DNA of 19,465 bases, from NCBI GenBank assembly GCA_964490005.1, contig CAZBBB010000052.1, positions 1 to 19,465 of the forward strand, given 5' to 3'. Positions 1-7,876 of the stretch are shown here, in pieces. Numbering within the stretch: the stretch's first letter is position 1; each line of letters starts with the position of its first letter. A model generated the notes under the pieces. That model was given only the letters and a program-made list of their open reading frames with translations. It had not been told where the DNA came from and ran no database searches. The position numbers were made by a program, and so were the translations under genes. The stretch comes from CAZBBB01 sp964490005 (GTDB taxonomy: Bacteria; Planctomycetota; B15-G4).

Positions 1-1166
1 CCGTCCATCTCGACCAGGATCGCGTTGAGCGTCTGCTCGCGCTCGTCGTGCCCGCCGCCCAGGCCCGCCCCGCGCTTGCGCCCGACCGCGTCGATCTCGT
101 CGAGGAAGATCACGCAGGGCGCGTTCTCGCGCGCCTGCTTGAACAGGTCGCGCACGCGCGAGGCGCCCACGCCCACGAACATCTCGACGAAGTCGCTGCC
201 CGAGATCGCGAAGAAGGGCACGTTGGCCTCGCCCGCGATGGCCTTCGCCAGCAGCGTCTTGCCCGTGCCCGGCGGCCCGACCAGCAGCACGCCGCGCGGC
301 ACGCGCCCGCCCAGCCGCGAGAAGCGCTTGGGGTCGCGCAGGAACTGGATGATCTCGGTGACCTCCTCCTTGGCCTCCTCGACGCCCGCGACGAGGTCGA
401 AGGTCACCTTGGCCTGCTCGGGCGAGATCATCTTCACGCGGCTGCGCCCGAAGCTCATGATCCCGCCGCCGCCGCCCGACGAGCGCATCTGGCGCGAGAT
501 GAAGAAGAACATCAGGCCCATGATCACGAGCCAGGGGATGAAGGAGATCAGCAGCGTCGACCACAGGCCGGCGCCGGGCTCGTAGCTCACGCGGTCGGCG
601 CGCCCCACCGGAGCGGGCTCGATCGTCACGCCCTGCGCGCGCAGCGACTCGATCAGCTGCGGCAGCCGGTCGTCGCCGCGATCGCCGCTCACGCTGGCCC
701 AGCGCGACTCGCCGCCGCCGAGCATGTACTGCACGAACAGGCCGGTGCGCCCCGGCGGCGGATCGTTCACCGTGTAGCCCGACAGCACCCGCCAGCTCCC
801 CGACCAGGCGAGCATGTCGTCGAGCGAGACCGGCCGCAGGTCGCGCGCCACGAGCCGCTCGAACTCGGCCAGCTCGCCGGCCGCGTAGGCCGGCACCTGC
901 ACCGACTCCCACGTCTCGAGCGCGCCGTCCGCCTCGCGGCGCACGCGCGCGTCGATGCGCGCCTCGCCGATGACCTTCAGCTCCTCGACCTGCCCCAGCC
1001 AGGCCAGCCGCCGCAGCGCCTGGAAGCTGCGCTCGTCGCCCGCGCCCGGGTCGGCCGTGAACTGCTTGACGATGAGCACGACCATCGCCACGACGAGCAT
1101 GACGGTGATCAGGCTGCCGAAGCGGTTCTGCGGCGCGCGGGGCGGGGTCGGGGGCGTGGCGGCCAT
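1..1166 (-). CDS. ftsH: FtsH membrane AAA+ metalloprotease, N-terminal part (cut by window edge)
   Basis: ATP-dependent zinc protease of the inner membrane, which unfolds and degrades misfolded membrane proteins and selected regulators. About 388 residues are visible; the C-terminal half with the HExxH zinc protease domain lies outside the window. Seen: N-terminal membrane segment about residues 18-33, a long extracytoplasmic stretch about 34-200, second membrane segment 201-223, a Gly/Ser linker, then the AAA module with Walker A GPPGTGKT at 297-304, pore motif FVGVG near 330 and Walker B VIFLDEIDA at 352-360. Walker A lies about 100 residues later than in E. coli FtsH, so the periplasmic domain is unusually large. 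The ATG at 1166 follows the lptE-like stop by 4 bp, so this is the last visible gene of the recO operon. Identification is secure; only the size of the N-terminal domain is odd. Confidence 0.96.
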   Translation of the reverse strand, partial: MAATPPTPPRAPQNRFGSLITVMLVVAMVVLIVKQFTADPGAGDERSFQALRRLAWLGQVEELKVIGEARIDARVRREADGALETWESVQVPAYAAGELAEFERLVARDLRPVSLDDMLAWSGSWRVLSGYTVNDPPPGRTGLFVQYMLGGGESRWASVSGDRGDDRLPQLIESLRAQGVTIEPAPVGRADRVSYEPGAGLWSTLLISFIPWLVIMGLMFFFISRQMRSSGGGGGIMSFGRSRVKMISPEQAKVTFDLVAGVEEAKEEVTEIIQFLRDPKRFSRLGGRVPRGVLLVGPPGTGKTLLAKAIAGEANVPFFAISGSDFVEMFVGVGASRVRDLFKQARENAPCVIFLDEIDAVGRKRGAGLGGGHDEREQTLNAILVEMD

Positions 1167-1170
1167 GGGC

Positions 1171-1653
1171 TCAGAACTCTCTTTCGAACTGGCGCACGAT
1201 GTCCCGCGCGAGGAACTTCAGGGCTTCGTCCTGGGCGCTGAGGTAGGTCTGCCCGAGGGCCGCCACGCTCTGCCCGCTCGCGGTCAGGACGGCGGTCTTC
1301 AGCACCTCGCCCGTGTGCGCCCGGGTGAGGGTCACTTCAACGGACACGGTGGTGCTGGACGTTTGCGGCTCCTGGGCGGTCGTCTCGGTGAGCACGCTCT
1401 GCGTCACCGAGAGCACGCGCCCGCTCAGCCAGACTTCCGAGGCGTCCTTGGTCGACAGGTGCAGGCCGGGGCTTGAGAGGATCTCCTTCACGACGCGCTC
1501 CGTGAGCTGGAACTCCACGTCGCGGTAGAAGGTCTCGTTGAAGAAGTACTCGACGAAGACCCGGTCGCGGTCGAGCTGGTAGATCCCGCCGCGCTGCAGC
1601 GAGACGCAGCCGCCCGCCATCAGCGCGAGCAGCACGAGGAGCGGCGCGCGCAT
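1171..1653 (-). CDS. lptE: LptE-like LPS-assembly lipoprotein
   Basis: Small 160-residue lipoprotein resembling LptE, the outer-membrane partner of LptD that helps insert lipopolysaccharide into the outer leaflet. Seen: a signal peptide with Leu-rich core ending in a lipobox-like MAGGC (Cys about residue 16), then the LptE-type order of a beta strand with a conserved phenylalanine/asparagine turn (EYFFNETF), an amphipathic helix (FQLTERVVKEIL), a strand typical of outer-membrane lipoproteins (EVWLSGRVLSV), a Thr/Ser-rich strand and a C-terminal helix (FLARDIVRQFEREF). The start ATG shares one base with the stop of the upstream TPR lipoprotein gene (TGATG), which implies translational coupling. 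Neighbours (BamD-like protein, FtsH, divergent MsbA-type exporter) support an envelope role. No LptD is in the window. The assignment rests on fold-like pattern and context; another LptE/DUF4136-type lipoprotein is possible. Confidence 0.72.
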   Translation of the reverse strand: MRAPLLVLLALMAGGCVSLQRGGIYQLDRDRVFVEYFFNETFYRDVEFQLTERVVKEILSSPGLHLSTKDASEVWLSGRVLSVTQSVLTETTAQEPQTSSTTVSVEVTLTRAHTGEVLKTAVLTASGQSVAALGQTYLSAQDEALKFLARDIVRQFEREF

Positions 1654-2690
1654 CACGGGGCCTCCCGGCGCAGCGGCGAGGCGTCGGCCGACGGGCGGCG
1701 CGAACCGATCTGCTCCCACAGCGGCTCCGTGGCGACGAGCCGGTCGAGCGCGTGGCGCCGCGGATCGCGCGCCAGTTCGGCCGGGTCGAGCCCCAGCGCC
1801 CGCAGGCGCTCGGCCGCCAGCCGGCCGCCGGCCGTCTGCGGCCAGGCCAGGGCCGCGTTCGCCAGCCGCAGCGCCTCGCCCGTCGCCTGCCCGCGCGCGG
1901 CGTAGAAGTCGGCCACGAGCACCTCGGCCTGCGCGAGCTGCTCCTCGGCGCTCGCCAGGTCGGCGCGCGCCTCGGCCAGCGCCACGCCCCGCGGATGGAT
2001 GGACAGCGAGCGGCGCAGCAGGTCGCGCGCGCGCAGCAGTTCGTTGCGGTCGTAGGCCGGCCCGGAGGCGCCCCGCAGCCGGCAGTGCCCCGCCAGCCAC
2101 AGGCAGCGCTCGGCCCACTCGCTCTCGCCGTACTCGTCGACGACGCGCAGGTAGGCCAGCGAGGCCTCGGCCCAGCGCTCGACGTCCGGCGACGCGAACC
2201 AGTCGGCCACCAGCTTGAGCGCGTCGTCGGCGCGCGGCGAGCTGCGGTAGTGGGAGGCGAGCGTCTCGAGCACGTCGACGCCGCGCGCGCGGTCGTCGAA
2301 GAAGCCGTCGTGCTCGGGCCCGAAGAGCAGCCGCTGCCCGAGCGCGAACAGCCGCTCCTCGATGAGCGCCGCGTGCGGCGACCAGGGCGCGTTCTCGAGC
2401 ACGTAGCGGTAGCCCTCGAAGGCGCGCCCGTCGTTGCCCAACTCGAAGTCGGCCTCCGCGGCGAGGAAGGCGCCCTCGGCGCGGTCCTTGGGGTCGGCCT
2501 CGACGGCGTCGCCGAGCACGCGGCCAAGCTCGGCCGCCTCCTCGAGTTCGCCCGACGCGGCGTGCTCGCGCACGCGCTCCAGCGCCGTGGACGGGTCGCC
2601 CAGCGCCGGGCCCGAGCAGGCGGCCGCGAGCAGGGCGCCGCCCAGCCAGGCCAGGCGCGCGGGGCGGCGGATGCAGGCGGGTGCGGTCAC
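1653..2690 (-). CDS. BamD-like TPR outer-membrane assembly lipoprotein
   Basis: Predicted 345-residue lipoprotein built mostly of alpha-helical repeats. The GTG start at 2690 is chosen because it gives a proper export signal: basic start (IRRPARLAW), hydrophobic core and LLAAAC, with Cys about residue 23. It lies 5 bp after the recO stop, with a GGAG inside the recO tail about 10 nt upstream. Helical pairs rich in Ala, Leu and aromatic residues (for example ALVASHY/ADDALKLVADWF-type and AEASLAYLRVVDEYGESEWAERCLWLAGHC) resemble the TPR pairs of BamD/YfiO, a lipoprotein of the Bam complex that inserts beta-barrel proteins. The lipobox is slightly non-canonical (Ala at -3). The C-terminal third is Arg/Ala rich and less recognisable. 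Placement next to an LptE-like gene agrees with an outer-membrane biogenesis role, but a generic TPR lipoprotein cannot be excluded, so no symbol is given. Confidence 0.7.
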   Translation of the reverse strand: MTAPACIRRPARLAWLGGALLAAACSGPALGDPSTALERVREHAASGELEEAAELGRVLGDAVEADPKDRAEGAFLAAEADFELGNDGRAFEGYRYVLENAPWSPHAALIEERLFALGQRLLFGPEHDGFFDDRARGVDVLETLASHYRSSPRADDALKLVADWFASPDVERWAEASLAYLRVVDEYGESEWAERCLWLAGHCRLRGASGPAYDRNELLRARDLLRRSLSIHPRGVALAEARADLASAEEQLAQAEVLVADFYAARGQATGEALRLANAALAWPQTAGGRLAAERLRALGLDPAELARDPRRHALDRLVATEPLWEQIGSRRPSADASPLRREAP

Positions 2691-2695
2691 GCGGA

Positions 2696-3442
2696 TCAGG
2701 CTCCAGGCAGCGGCAGGCACCGGGGTCGGCGCTCGAGCACATGAGTGTACGCACGATGGTACAGGCGGCGGAGCTCGTCCACGACCGCCGGCCCGGGAAG
2801 GTCCTCGGGCAGCGCCCGCGGGTCGGCGCCCGCCAGCTCGATGGCCCGGCGCGCGGCCTGCGCCGAGATCTCGATCGTGTCGGCGCCCTCCTCGCGGCAG
2901 ACCGAGCACAGCAGCCCGCCCGCGCCCGCGTCGTAGCGCAGCCGCCGGTGCCCGGTCGGCCGGCGATCGCATCCCGTGCAGCGGTCGAGCACCGGCTCGA
3001 AGCCGGTCGTCCGCAGCACGCCCGCCTGCAGGCACAGCACCAGCAGCGGCACGCGCGCCGCGACCGGCCGCGCGTCGAGCGCGCGCAGGAAGGCCAGCGC
3101 CTGGTCGAACAGGCGCGGCAGGCTGTGGCCCTCGGGCGCGAGCGCCTGCAGCAGCTCGACGGCGACGAGCCCGGCCGCGAGCAGGTCCTCGCGCGAACGC
3201 AGCCCGGGATGGTGGCTGAGCAGCTTGCGCTCGCGCAGCGGCGCCAGCGAGCGGCTCTCGCGCCGCGCGAACCAGGTGATGCGGCAGTGGTCGAGCAGGT
3301 CGGCGCCGCCGCCGAGCGCGGCGCGCGGGCGGTGCACGCCCTTGAGCATCAGCCCCACGCGGCCGCGCTCGCGCGTCATGAACTCCACGACCTGGCTGGT
3401 CTCGCCGAAGGGCGTGCGTCGCAGGACGAGGGCCTCGGACAT
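2696..3442 (-). CDS. recO: DNA repair protein RecO
   Basis: RecO, 248 residues, the RecFOR mediator that loads RecA onto SSB-coated single-stranded DNA and anneals strands. Seen: N-terminal OB-fold pattern typical of RecO (SEALVLRRTPFGETS, then GRVGLMLKGVHRPRAAL), a helical middle, and a zinc-binding pair CTGC and CSVC at about residues 155-158 and 179-182. Two starts are possible: ATG 3454 and ATG 3442. The second is chosen because GGGAAG lies 5-6 nt upstream of it and the N-terminus then matches the usual RecO start; the first has no ribosome-binding site. It is the promoter-proximal gene of the recO, bamD-like, lptE-like, ftsH operon. Length is typical of the family. Clear assignment. Confidence 0.93.
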   Translation of the reverse strand: MSEALVLRRTPFGETSQVVEFMTRERGRVGLMLKGVHRPRAALGGGADLLDHCRITWFARRESRSLAPLRERKLLSHHPGLRSREDLLAAGLVAVELLQALAPEGHSLPRLFDQALAFLRALDARPVAARVPLLVLCLQAGVLRTTGFEPVLDRCTGCDRRPTGHRRLRYDAGAGGLLCSVCREEGADTIEISAQAARRAIELAGADPRALPEDLPGPAVVDELRRLYHRAYTHVLERRPRCLPLPGA

Positions 3443-3460
3443 GACGCTTCCCATGGCGGC

Positions 3461-3473
3461 TTGCTAGCCTACC
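3461..3473. promoter_or_regulatory. Bidirectional -10-like region between recO and msbA
   Basis: Between the divergent genes the only AT-containing core is TTGCTAGCCTACC. On the plus strand it holds GCTAGCCT (3463-3470, TAGCCT as a -10 toward msbA). On the minus strand it holds GGTAGGCT (3473-3466, TAGGCT as a -10 toward recO). The two hexamers overlap, giving the symmetrical TAnnnTA form known from bidirectional bacterial promoters. Predicted starts would leave about 50 nt of leader for msbA and about 16 nt for recO ATG 3442. No convincing -35 box is seen on either side. Confidence 0.5.
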
Positions 3474-3526
3474 GCGACGGCGCGGCCCGTTCCGCGACGG
3501 CCACCGCCGCGCCCCGGGAAGCGCTC

Positions 3527-5512
3527 GTGAAGCCAGCACCTCGACCCAACGTGCTCGTCGAGGACATCGACGCCCTCGAGGCGCGCCGCATGCGCGAGCG
3601 CGGCCGGCGCCGCTTCGCCTTCAAGGACCTCTTCGCCCCGCCCGACGCGCCGGGCGCGCCGCAGGTGCGCCGGCTGGCGCGCTTCGCGCGGCCCTACCTC
3701 GGCCAGCTCGTCGCGTCCTTCGGCATGTCGGGACTGGCGGCGATCGCCAAGGTCGGCTACGTCTTCATCCTCAAGCGGCTGCTCGAGCCGATCCTCGAGG
3801 CGGGCGTCGTGCGGCCGCCGCTCGAGCACGTGGCGCGCCTGGCGCGGCCGCTCCCCGAGATCCCGCTGCTGCCCGACGCCGTCGGCGCGCCGGTGATGCT
3901 CGTGCTCGAGTCGGTCGCCACCGGCTGGAACGCGATCGCGCCCCGACGGCAGCTCATGGTCGCCGCCGCCGCCCTGCTCGCGCTGGTGCTCGTCGAGCAG
4001 TTCAACAAGTACGCGCAGAAGCTGGTCATGCGCCGCGCCTCGATGTGCATCGTGCGCGACGTGCGCGAGGCGCTCTACACGCGCGTGCTCTCGCTCTCGA
4101 TGCGCTTCTTCCAGGCCAACCACAGCGGCCGCGTGCTCTCGCGCCTGACCAACGACCTGGCCGGCATCGGCAACCTGCTGGTGAACGTCTCGGTCGACGT
4201 CTCGACCGACTTCCTGGCGCTCATCGCCACGCTCGTCTACGTCTTCTGGTCGGGCGGCTGGATCGTCGCGGCCTTCCTGGCCATCGCCATCGTGAGCTTC
4301 GTGCCGGTGCAGCAGATCTCGCGCCGCCTGCGGCGCAAGGAGGTCGCCAACCAGTCGCGGATGGCGAGCCTGTTCATCGCGCTCACCGAAGTGCTGCAGG
4401 CGCAGAAGATCGTCAAGGCCTTCACGGCCGAGGAGGCCGAGCTGCGCCGCTTCCGCGACGTGAACGAGGAGTACACCGAGGGCACGATGAAGACCGCCGA
4501 GCTGTCGGCGCGCGTGCAGCCGATCGTCGAGGTCGCCGGCAACGTCGGCATCGCGGGCTTCATCGTCGTGGCCGGCGTGCAGGTGCTGCAGGGCACCTGG
4601 TCGAAGGCCGACTTCATCGCCATCCTCGTGCTGCTGGCGCAGGCCGTGGCCTACATGCGGCGGCTGGCCGACACGAACACCAAGTTCCAGGCGGGGCTCT
4701 CCTCGGCCGACCGCATCGCCACGCTGCTGGCGGCCGAGCCCGAGCTGGTCGACGCGCCCGACGCCGTCGCGATCGACGGACTGCGCGAGTCGATCCGCTT
4801 CGAGGACGTCGACTACGACCACGACCCCGAGCACCCCGTGCTGCGCGGCGTGAGCTTCGAGCTGCGCCGCGGGCAGACGCTGGCGCTGGTCGGCGAGACC
4901 GGCTCGGGCAAGTCGACCCTGGCCGACCTGGTGCCGCGCTTCTACGACGTCGACGCCGGGCGCGTGCTCGTCGACGGGCGCGACGTGCGCGCGATCACGA
5001 TGGAGTCGCTGCGCCGCCAGATCGCGGTCGTGACGCAGGAGACGGTGCTGTTCCGCGACACGATCGGCAACAACATCCGCTACGGGCGTCCCGGCGCCAG
5101 CCAGGCCGAGATCGAGGCGGCGGCCAAGGCCGCCCACGCGCACGACTTCATCATGCGCCTGCCGCGCGGCTACGAGACCGAGGTCGGCGAGCGCGGCACG
5201 CGCCTGTCGGGCGGCGAGCGCCAGCGCGTGGCGATCGCGCGCGCCCTGCTCAAGGACGCGCCGATCCTGATCCTCGACGAGGCCACCTCGGCCCTCGACA
5301 GCGCCAGCGAGGCGCTCGTGCAGGACGCCATCGACACGCTCAAGCAGGGCCGCACGACGCTGGCCATCGCGCACCGCCTCTCGACGGTGCGCGACGCCGA
5401 CCTGATCCTGGTGCTCGACCGCGGCCGCATCGTCGAGCGCGGCACGCACGCGCAGCTCATGGCGCGCGCCGGCCGCTACGCCGGCATGGTCGGCCTGCAG
5501 ACCGGCGGCTGA
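3527..5512 (+). CDS. msbA: MsbA-type ABC exporter (fused membrane and ATPase domains)
   Basis: ABC half-transporter of 661 residues, of the type that flips lipid A/LPS or other lipids across the inner membrane. Seen: an N-terminal cytoplasmic lead, a six-helix exporter membrane domain about residues 60-400 (segments around VASFGMSGLAAIAKVGYVFIL and LALIATLVYVFW) with the usual coupling-helix sequence LVMRRASMCIVRDVREALYTRVLSLSMRFF nearby in two parts, then the nucleotide-binding domain: Walker A GETGSGKST 456-464, signature LSGGE 560-564, Walker B with D584 and E585, switch His616. The GTG start at 3527 follows GGGAAG by 6-7 nt; no other start lies between the promoter and this codon. It is divergent from an operon with LptE-like and BamD-like genes, which favours the lipid A flippase role. 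Substrate specificity is inference; a multidrug exporter is the alternative. Confidence 0.9.
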   Translation: MKPAPRPNVLVEDIDALEARRMRERGRRRFAFKDLFAPPDAPGAPQVRRLARFARPYLGQLVASFGMSGLAAIAKVGYVFILKRLLEPILEAGVVRPPLEHVARLARPLPEIPLLPDAVGAPVMLVLESVATGWNAIAPRRQLMVAAAALLALVLVEQFNKYAQKLVMRRASMCIVRDVREALYTRVLSLSMRFFQANHSGRVLSRLTNDLAGIGNLLVNVSVDVSTDFLALIATLVYVFWSGGWIVAAFLAIAIVSFVPVQQISRRLRRKEVANQSRMASLFIALTEVLQAQKIVKAFTAEEAELRRFRDVNEEYTEGTMKTAELSARVQPIVEVAGNVGIAGFIVVAGVQVLQGTWSKADFIAILVLLAQAVAYMRRLADTNTKFQAGLSSADRIATLLAAEPELVDAPDAVAIDGLRESIRFEDVDYDHDPEHPVLRGVSFELRRGQTLALVGETGSGKSTLADLVPRFYDVDAGRVLVDGRDVRAITMESLRRQIAVVTQETVLFRDTIGNNIRYGRPGASQAEIEAAAKAAHAHDFIMRLPRGYETEVGERGTRLSGGERQRVAIARALLKDAPILILDEATSALDSASEALVQDAIDTLKQGRTTLAIAHRLSTVRDADLILVLDRGRIVERGTHAQLMARAGRYAGMVGLQTGG

Positions 5513-5517
5513 GCGGC

Positions 5518-5533
5518 GGGCCCCGGCGGGCCC
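5518..5533. terminator. Short GC hairpin between convergent genes
   Basis: GGGCCC-CGGC-GGGCCC forms a six-base-pair stem with a four-base loop in the 22-bp gap between the msbA stop and the methyltransferase stop. It could serve both strands as a terminator, but it lacks a U tract, and GGGCCC is itself palindromic, so the structure may be incidental. Confidence 0.35.
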
Positions 5534-5534
5534 C

Positions 5535-6293
5535 TCAGGGCTTGCGCGCCCGGAAGATCTGCACGTCGCCCTTCACGCTGCGGAACAGTCCGCGCAGGAT
5601 GGGCAGGTTGAAGAATCCGTCGCGCGACGGCACCGCGATGTAGGGGTAGGTGTCGAAGGCCTCGATGCGGAAGCCGACGCGCTCGAGCAGCGCGCGCAGC
5701 TCGCTCGCCGCGTAGATCCTGATGTGCAGCGTGGGCGCGTTGTAGGTCTTCTTGATCTCGCGCAGCGCCTGGCGCTGCGGGGTGTCCTTCTCGAGCCAGT
5801 CGTTGAGCCGCCGGAAGCCCTTCTTGTGCATCAGGAAGGCGTCGTTGTCGGTGTCGACGACGAGGTGCCCGCCGGGCCGCAGCACGCGGAAGACCTCGCG
5901 CATCATGCGCTCGCCCGGCTCCTCGGCGAGGTGCTCGATGATGTCGTTGAGCAGCACGACGTCGAACTCGGCGTCGCGGAAGGGCAGCACCGTCGCGTCG
6001 CCGCGCAGCACCGCCATGCCGGGCAGGCGCTCCCTGCAGAGCTGCAGCGCCACCGCCGAGAAGTCGAGGCCCACGACCTTGCCGCCGCGCTTGCGCGCCT
6101 GCTCGCCGAAGAAGCCGACGCCGCAGCCGCAGTCGAGCACCTTCCTGCCCGCGACCTCGCCCATGAAGCGGCCGACGTTCGCGACGCGCTGGCGGTAGAC
6201 CTGCCCGTCGTAGCGCGCCAGATGCCCTTCGAAGTACTTGCGGTCGTAGTGGCTCTCGTCGAAAGCCGCCTTCCCTTCCTCGAGCAGCGTCAT
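5535..6293 (-). CDS. Class I SAM-dependent methyltransferase
   Basis: Cytoplasmic methyltransferase of 252 residues with a Rossmann-type SAM-binding fold (Methyltransf_11/UbiE-like group). Seen: motif I VLDCGCGVG at 52-60, acidic motif II residue D77 at the end of strand 2 (VVGLDFS), motif III-like GDATVLPFRDAEFDVV, the post-motif strand VVLLNDIIEHL, and the RVLRPGGHLVVDT strand-turn near 138-150. The C-terminal part (YAASELRALLERVGFRIEAFDTYPY) is also typical of this group. The substrate cannot be told from sequence; small lipids, quinones and glycans are all possible. The gene stands alone, converging on msbA, with a 260-bp upstream region that holds a -10-like GCTAGTCT about 50 bp before the ATG and a structured repeat further up. 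Confidence 0.88.
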   Translation of the reverse strand: MTLLEEGKAAFDESHYDRKYFEGHLARYDGQVYRQRVANVGRFMGEVAGRKVLDCGCGVGFFGEQARKRGGKVVGLDFSAVALQLCRERLPGMAVLRGDATVLPFRDAEFDVVLLNDIIEHLAEEPGERMMREVFRVLRPGGHLVVDTDNDAFLMHKKGFRRLNDWLEKDTPQRQALREIKKTYNAPTLHIRIYAASELRALLERVGFRIEAFDTYPYIAVPSRDGFFNLPILRGLFRSVKGDVQIFRARKP

Positions 6294-6342
6294 CGGCGGT
6301 CAGGCGCTCCGGGACAGGGATCAGGCCACGAACGGGCGCGCC

Positions 6343-6350
6343 AGACTAGC
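6343..6350 (-). promoter_or_regulatory. -10-like element for the methyltransferase gene
   Basis: GCTAGTCT read on the minus strand differs by one base from GCTAGCCT found upstream of msbA and of the 13889 gene. A transcript starting about 7 nt downstream would have a leader of about 43 nt before ATG 6293. No clear -35 box is visible. Confidence 0.45.
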
Positions 6351-6417
6351 CGTGCCTCGCGCGAGGGACAAGCGCGGCGGGCCGAACGCGCTCGCCGGGA
6401 CCCTGCTTCAGATGGAA

Positions 6418-6531
6418 GGGCGCTCAGGGCGCTCCCGACAGGTGTGCGCCGAGACTCGATCAGACTCCCTCGGCCGGCATCGGATGCCGGCCTGCGAAGC
6501 TCGCCTCGGCGCACACCTGTCGTGCCGCCCG
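6418..6531 (+). repeat. Structured palindromic repeat, copy 1
   Basis: Order on the plus strand: block A GGGCGCTCAGGGCGCTC (6418-6434, itself two GGGCGCTC units around an A); outer left arm CGACAGGTGTGCGCCGAG (6436-6453); block B CTCGATCAGACTCCCTCG (6455-6472); inner hairpin with arms GGCCGGCATC and GATGCCGGCC (6472-6492); block C CTGCGAAGCTCGC (6492-6504); outer right arm 6505-6522, a perfect 18-bp complement of the left arm; block D GCCGCCCG (6524-6531). Blocks A, C and D are identical, and B matches 16 of 18, in the inverted copy at 8004-8144, while the stem sequences differ. No ORF here looks genuine. Confidence 0.85.
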
Positions 6532-6553
6532 ACGATGCGATGGTGCGGCACAA

Positions 6554-7771
6554 CTAGCGCTCCCAGGCAGCGCTCAGCAAGCGAAACGCTTCCAGACTGC
6601 GCTTGCACGAAGCGGCCGCATCGCTCACGGCCACGATGTCCGGGACACATGTGACCTTGCCGGTCTGAGGGTCCATGAGCCACAGGCGGTACTCGTAGTC
6701 GCGATCCACGCCCCCTCCTGCGCCCAGAAAGGCCTGGACCATCTGCCGCACGATCGGCGTCACTTCCTTGAATCCGCACACGACGAGTATTGGCTCGGTG
6801 TCGTTCCACACGGCTGCGCCAGCCGTGTACTCGCCAAGGTCGACCCATGAAGCAGGCTCGTTTCCGCTCTCGGCATCGACGGCCATCACGTACACAGACT
6901 GTCCATTGAGTGACACGGCCAAGAACTTGCCGTCAGGCGAGAATTGCGGCTTCCCCAATTCAATCGATGGCGTGCTCTCGAGTTGAGTCGTACGCACCGC
7001 CTGCCCCGTCTCGGCGTTGGTCAAGACGAGCACGGTCCGCCCCAATCCAAGCTCGGTTGACTCCCACTCCGTGCCGAGAATGGCGACGACCGACCCGGTA
7101 GGTGACCACTCGACAGACTCCTCCATCGGCGTGAAGCTCGATGGCAAGGCCATGACTCGCTCGGTCGTACCCTCGGGGGAGACGATGTGCAGTTGAAAGT
7201 CTTTGCCTGAGTGCCCCCAGCCCCCCGGTCCGAGGCGCCTGGAACCTGACCGCTGGTCCGCCTCCCTCGGCATGGCCAGTGCCAACCGCGATCCGTCAGG
7301 AGACCAGCAGGCGTTCGTGACGGCTGCAGTCGCGAATCGGCGCGTAGCTATCGATACTCCACCGCCGGTGATTCGTCCGATCACCAACTCGCTGTCGTCG
7401 TAGCCAAGGCGCACGAACGCGATGCGGTCGCCCGAAGGCGACCACGCGGGCGCCAGCCTCCCGAAATCGGCGTCGCCGTCGCCCACCCACATGATGCGCG
7501 CAGGGTCCACCACCTCCACGACTCCAAGCGACCGCCCATGCCTCGATTCGAACAGAATGCGCCGCCCATCGGGAGAGACGCTCGCGACCTCATGATCGAG
7601 TACGTCGCTCGACGCTCGCAGTCGAGCCAGAACATCGAGCTGCGCCTGCTGCACGGACGCAACCAGTGCCTCTCGGTCGATCGGCGCGAACTCCGGTGCT
7701 GAACAGGCCCAGAGCAAGGCGCTCAGCACGCAGAGGGGCACCCGTATCCGCGCGATCCTGCCGCGTTTCAC
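6554..7771 (-). CDS. TolB/PD40-type beta-propeller lipoprotein, compositionally atypical
   Basis: Predicted 405-residue lipid-anchored beta-propeller. The GTG start at 7771 is chosen over upstream in-frame codons because GGAGG lies 7 nt before it and the N-terminus is then a lipoprotein signal: KRGRIAR, hydrophobic VPLCVLSALL, lipobox LLWAC with Cys about residue 23. Five or more PD40/WD40-like blades are visible: SPDGRRILFES, WSPSGDRIAFVR, WSPDGSRLALAM, WSPTGSVVAIL and FSPDGKFLAVS. Such propellers bind partner proteins or ligands in the periplasm; no catalytic residues are seen, and function is unknown. Base composition and codon use are clearly less GC-rich than in flanking genes, which suggests recent acquisition or relaxed selection. 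The gene sits alone between two inverted copies of a structured repeat. It is not in the usual Tol-Pal context, so TolB itself is unlikely. Confidence 0.75.
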   Translation of the reverse strand: MKRGRIARIRVPLCVLSALLWACSAPEFAPIDREALVASVQQAQLDVLARLRASSDVLDHEVASVSPDGRRILFESRHGRSLGVVEVVDPARIMWVGDGDADFGRLAPAWSPSGDRIAFVRLGYDDSELVIGRITGGGVSIATRRFATAAVTNACWSPDGSRLALAMPREADQRSGSRRLGPGGWGHSGKDFQLHIVSPEGTTERVMALPSSFTPMEESVEWSPTGSVVAILGTEWESTELGLGRTVLVLTNAETGQAVRTTQLESTPSIELGKPQFSPDGKFLAVSLNGQSVYVMAVDAESGNEPASWVDLGEYTAGAAVWNDTEPILVVCGFKEVTPIVRQMVQAFLGAGGGVDRDYEYRLWLMDPQTGKVTCVPDIVAVSDAAASCKRSLEAFRLLSAAWER

Positions 7772-7876
7772 CAAAGGCCCTCCACAGGTGCACCCAGCTT
7801 GCACTCCGCATGCAACGGGAGCTTGGGCCCCAGTGTCGCCGAAGCGCGAATCGGTGCAACGAGTACTGAACCGACG

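Noticed and set aside
6290..6654. Short ORFs on both strands across the first structured repeat
   Set aside because: They translate the palindrome itself, have no ribosome-binding sites, and carry no recognisable domain.
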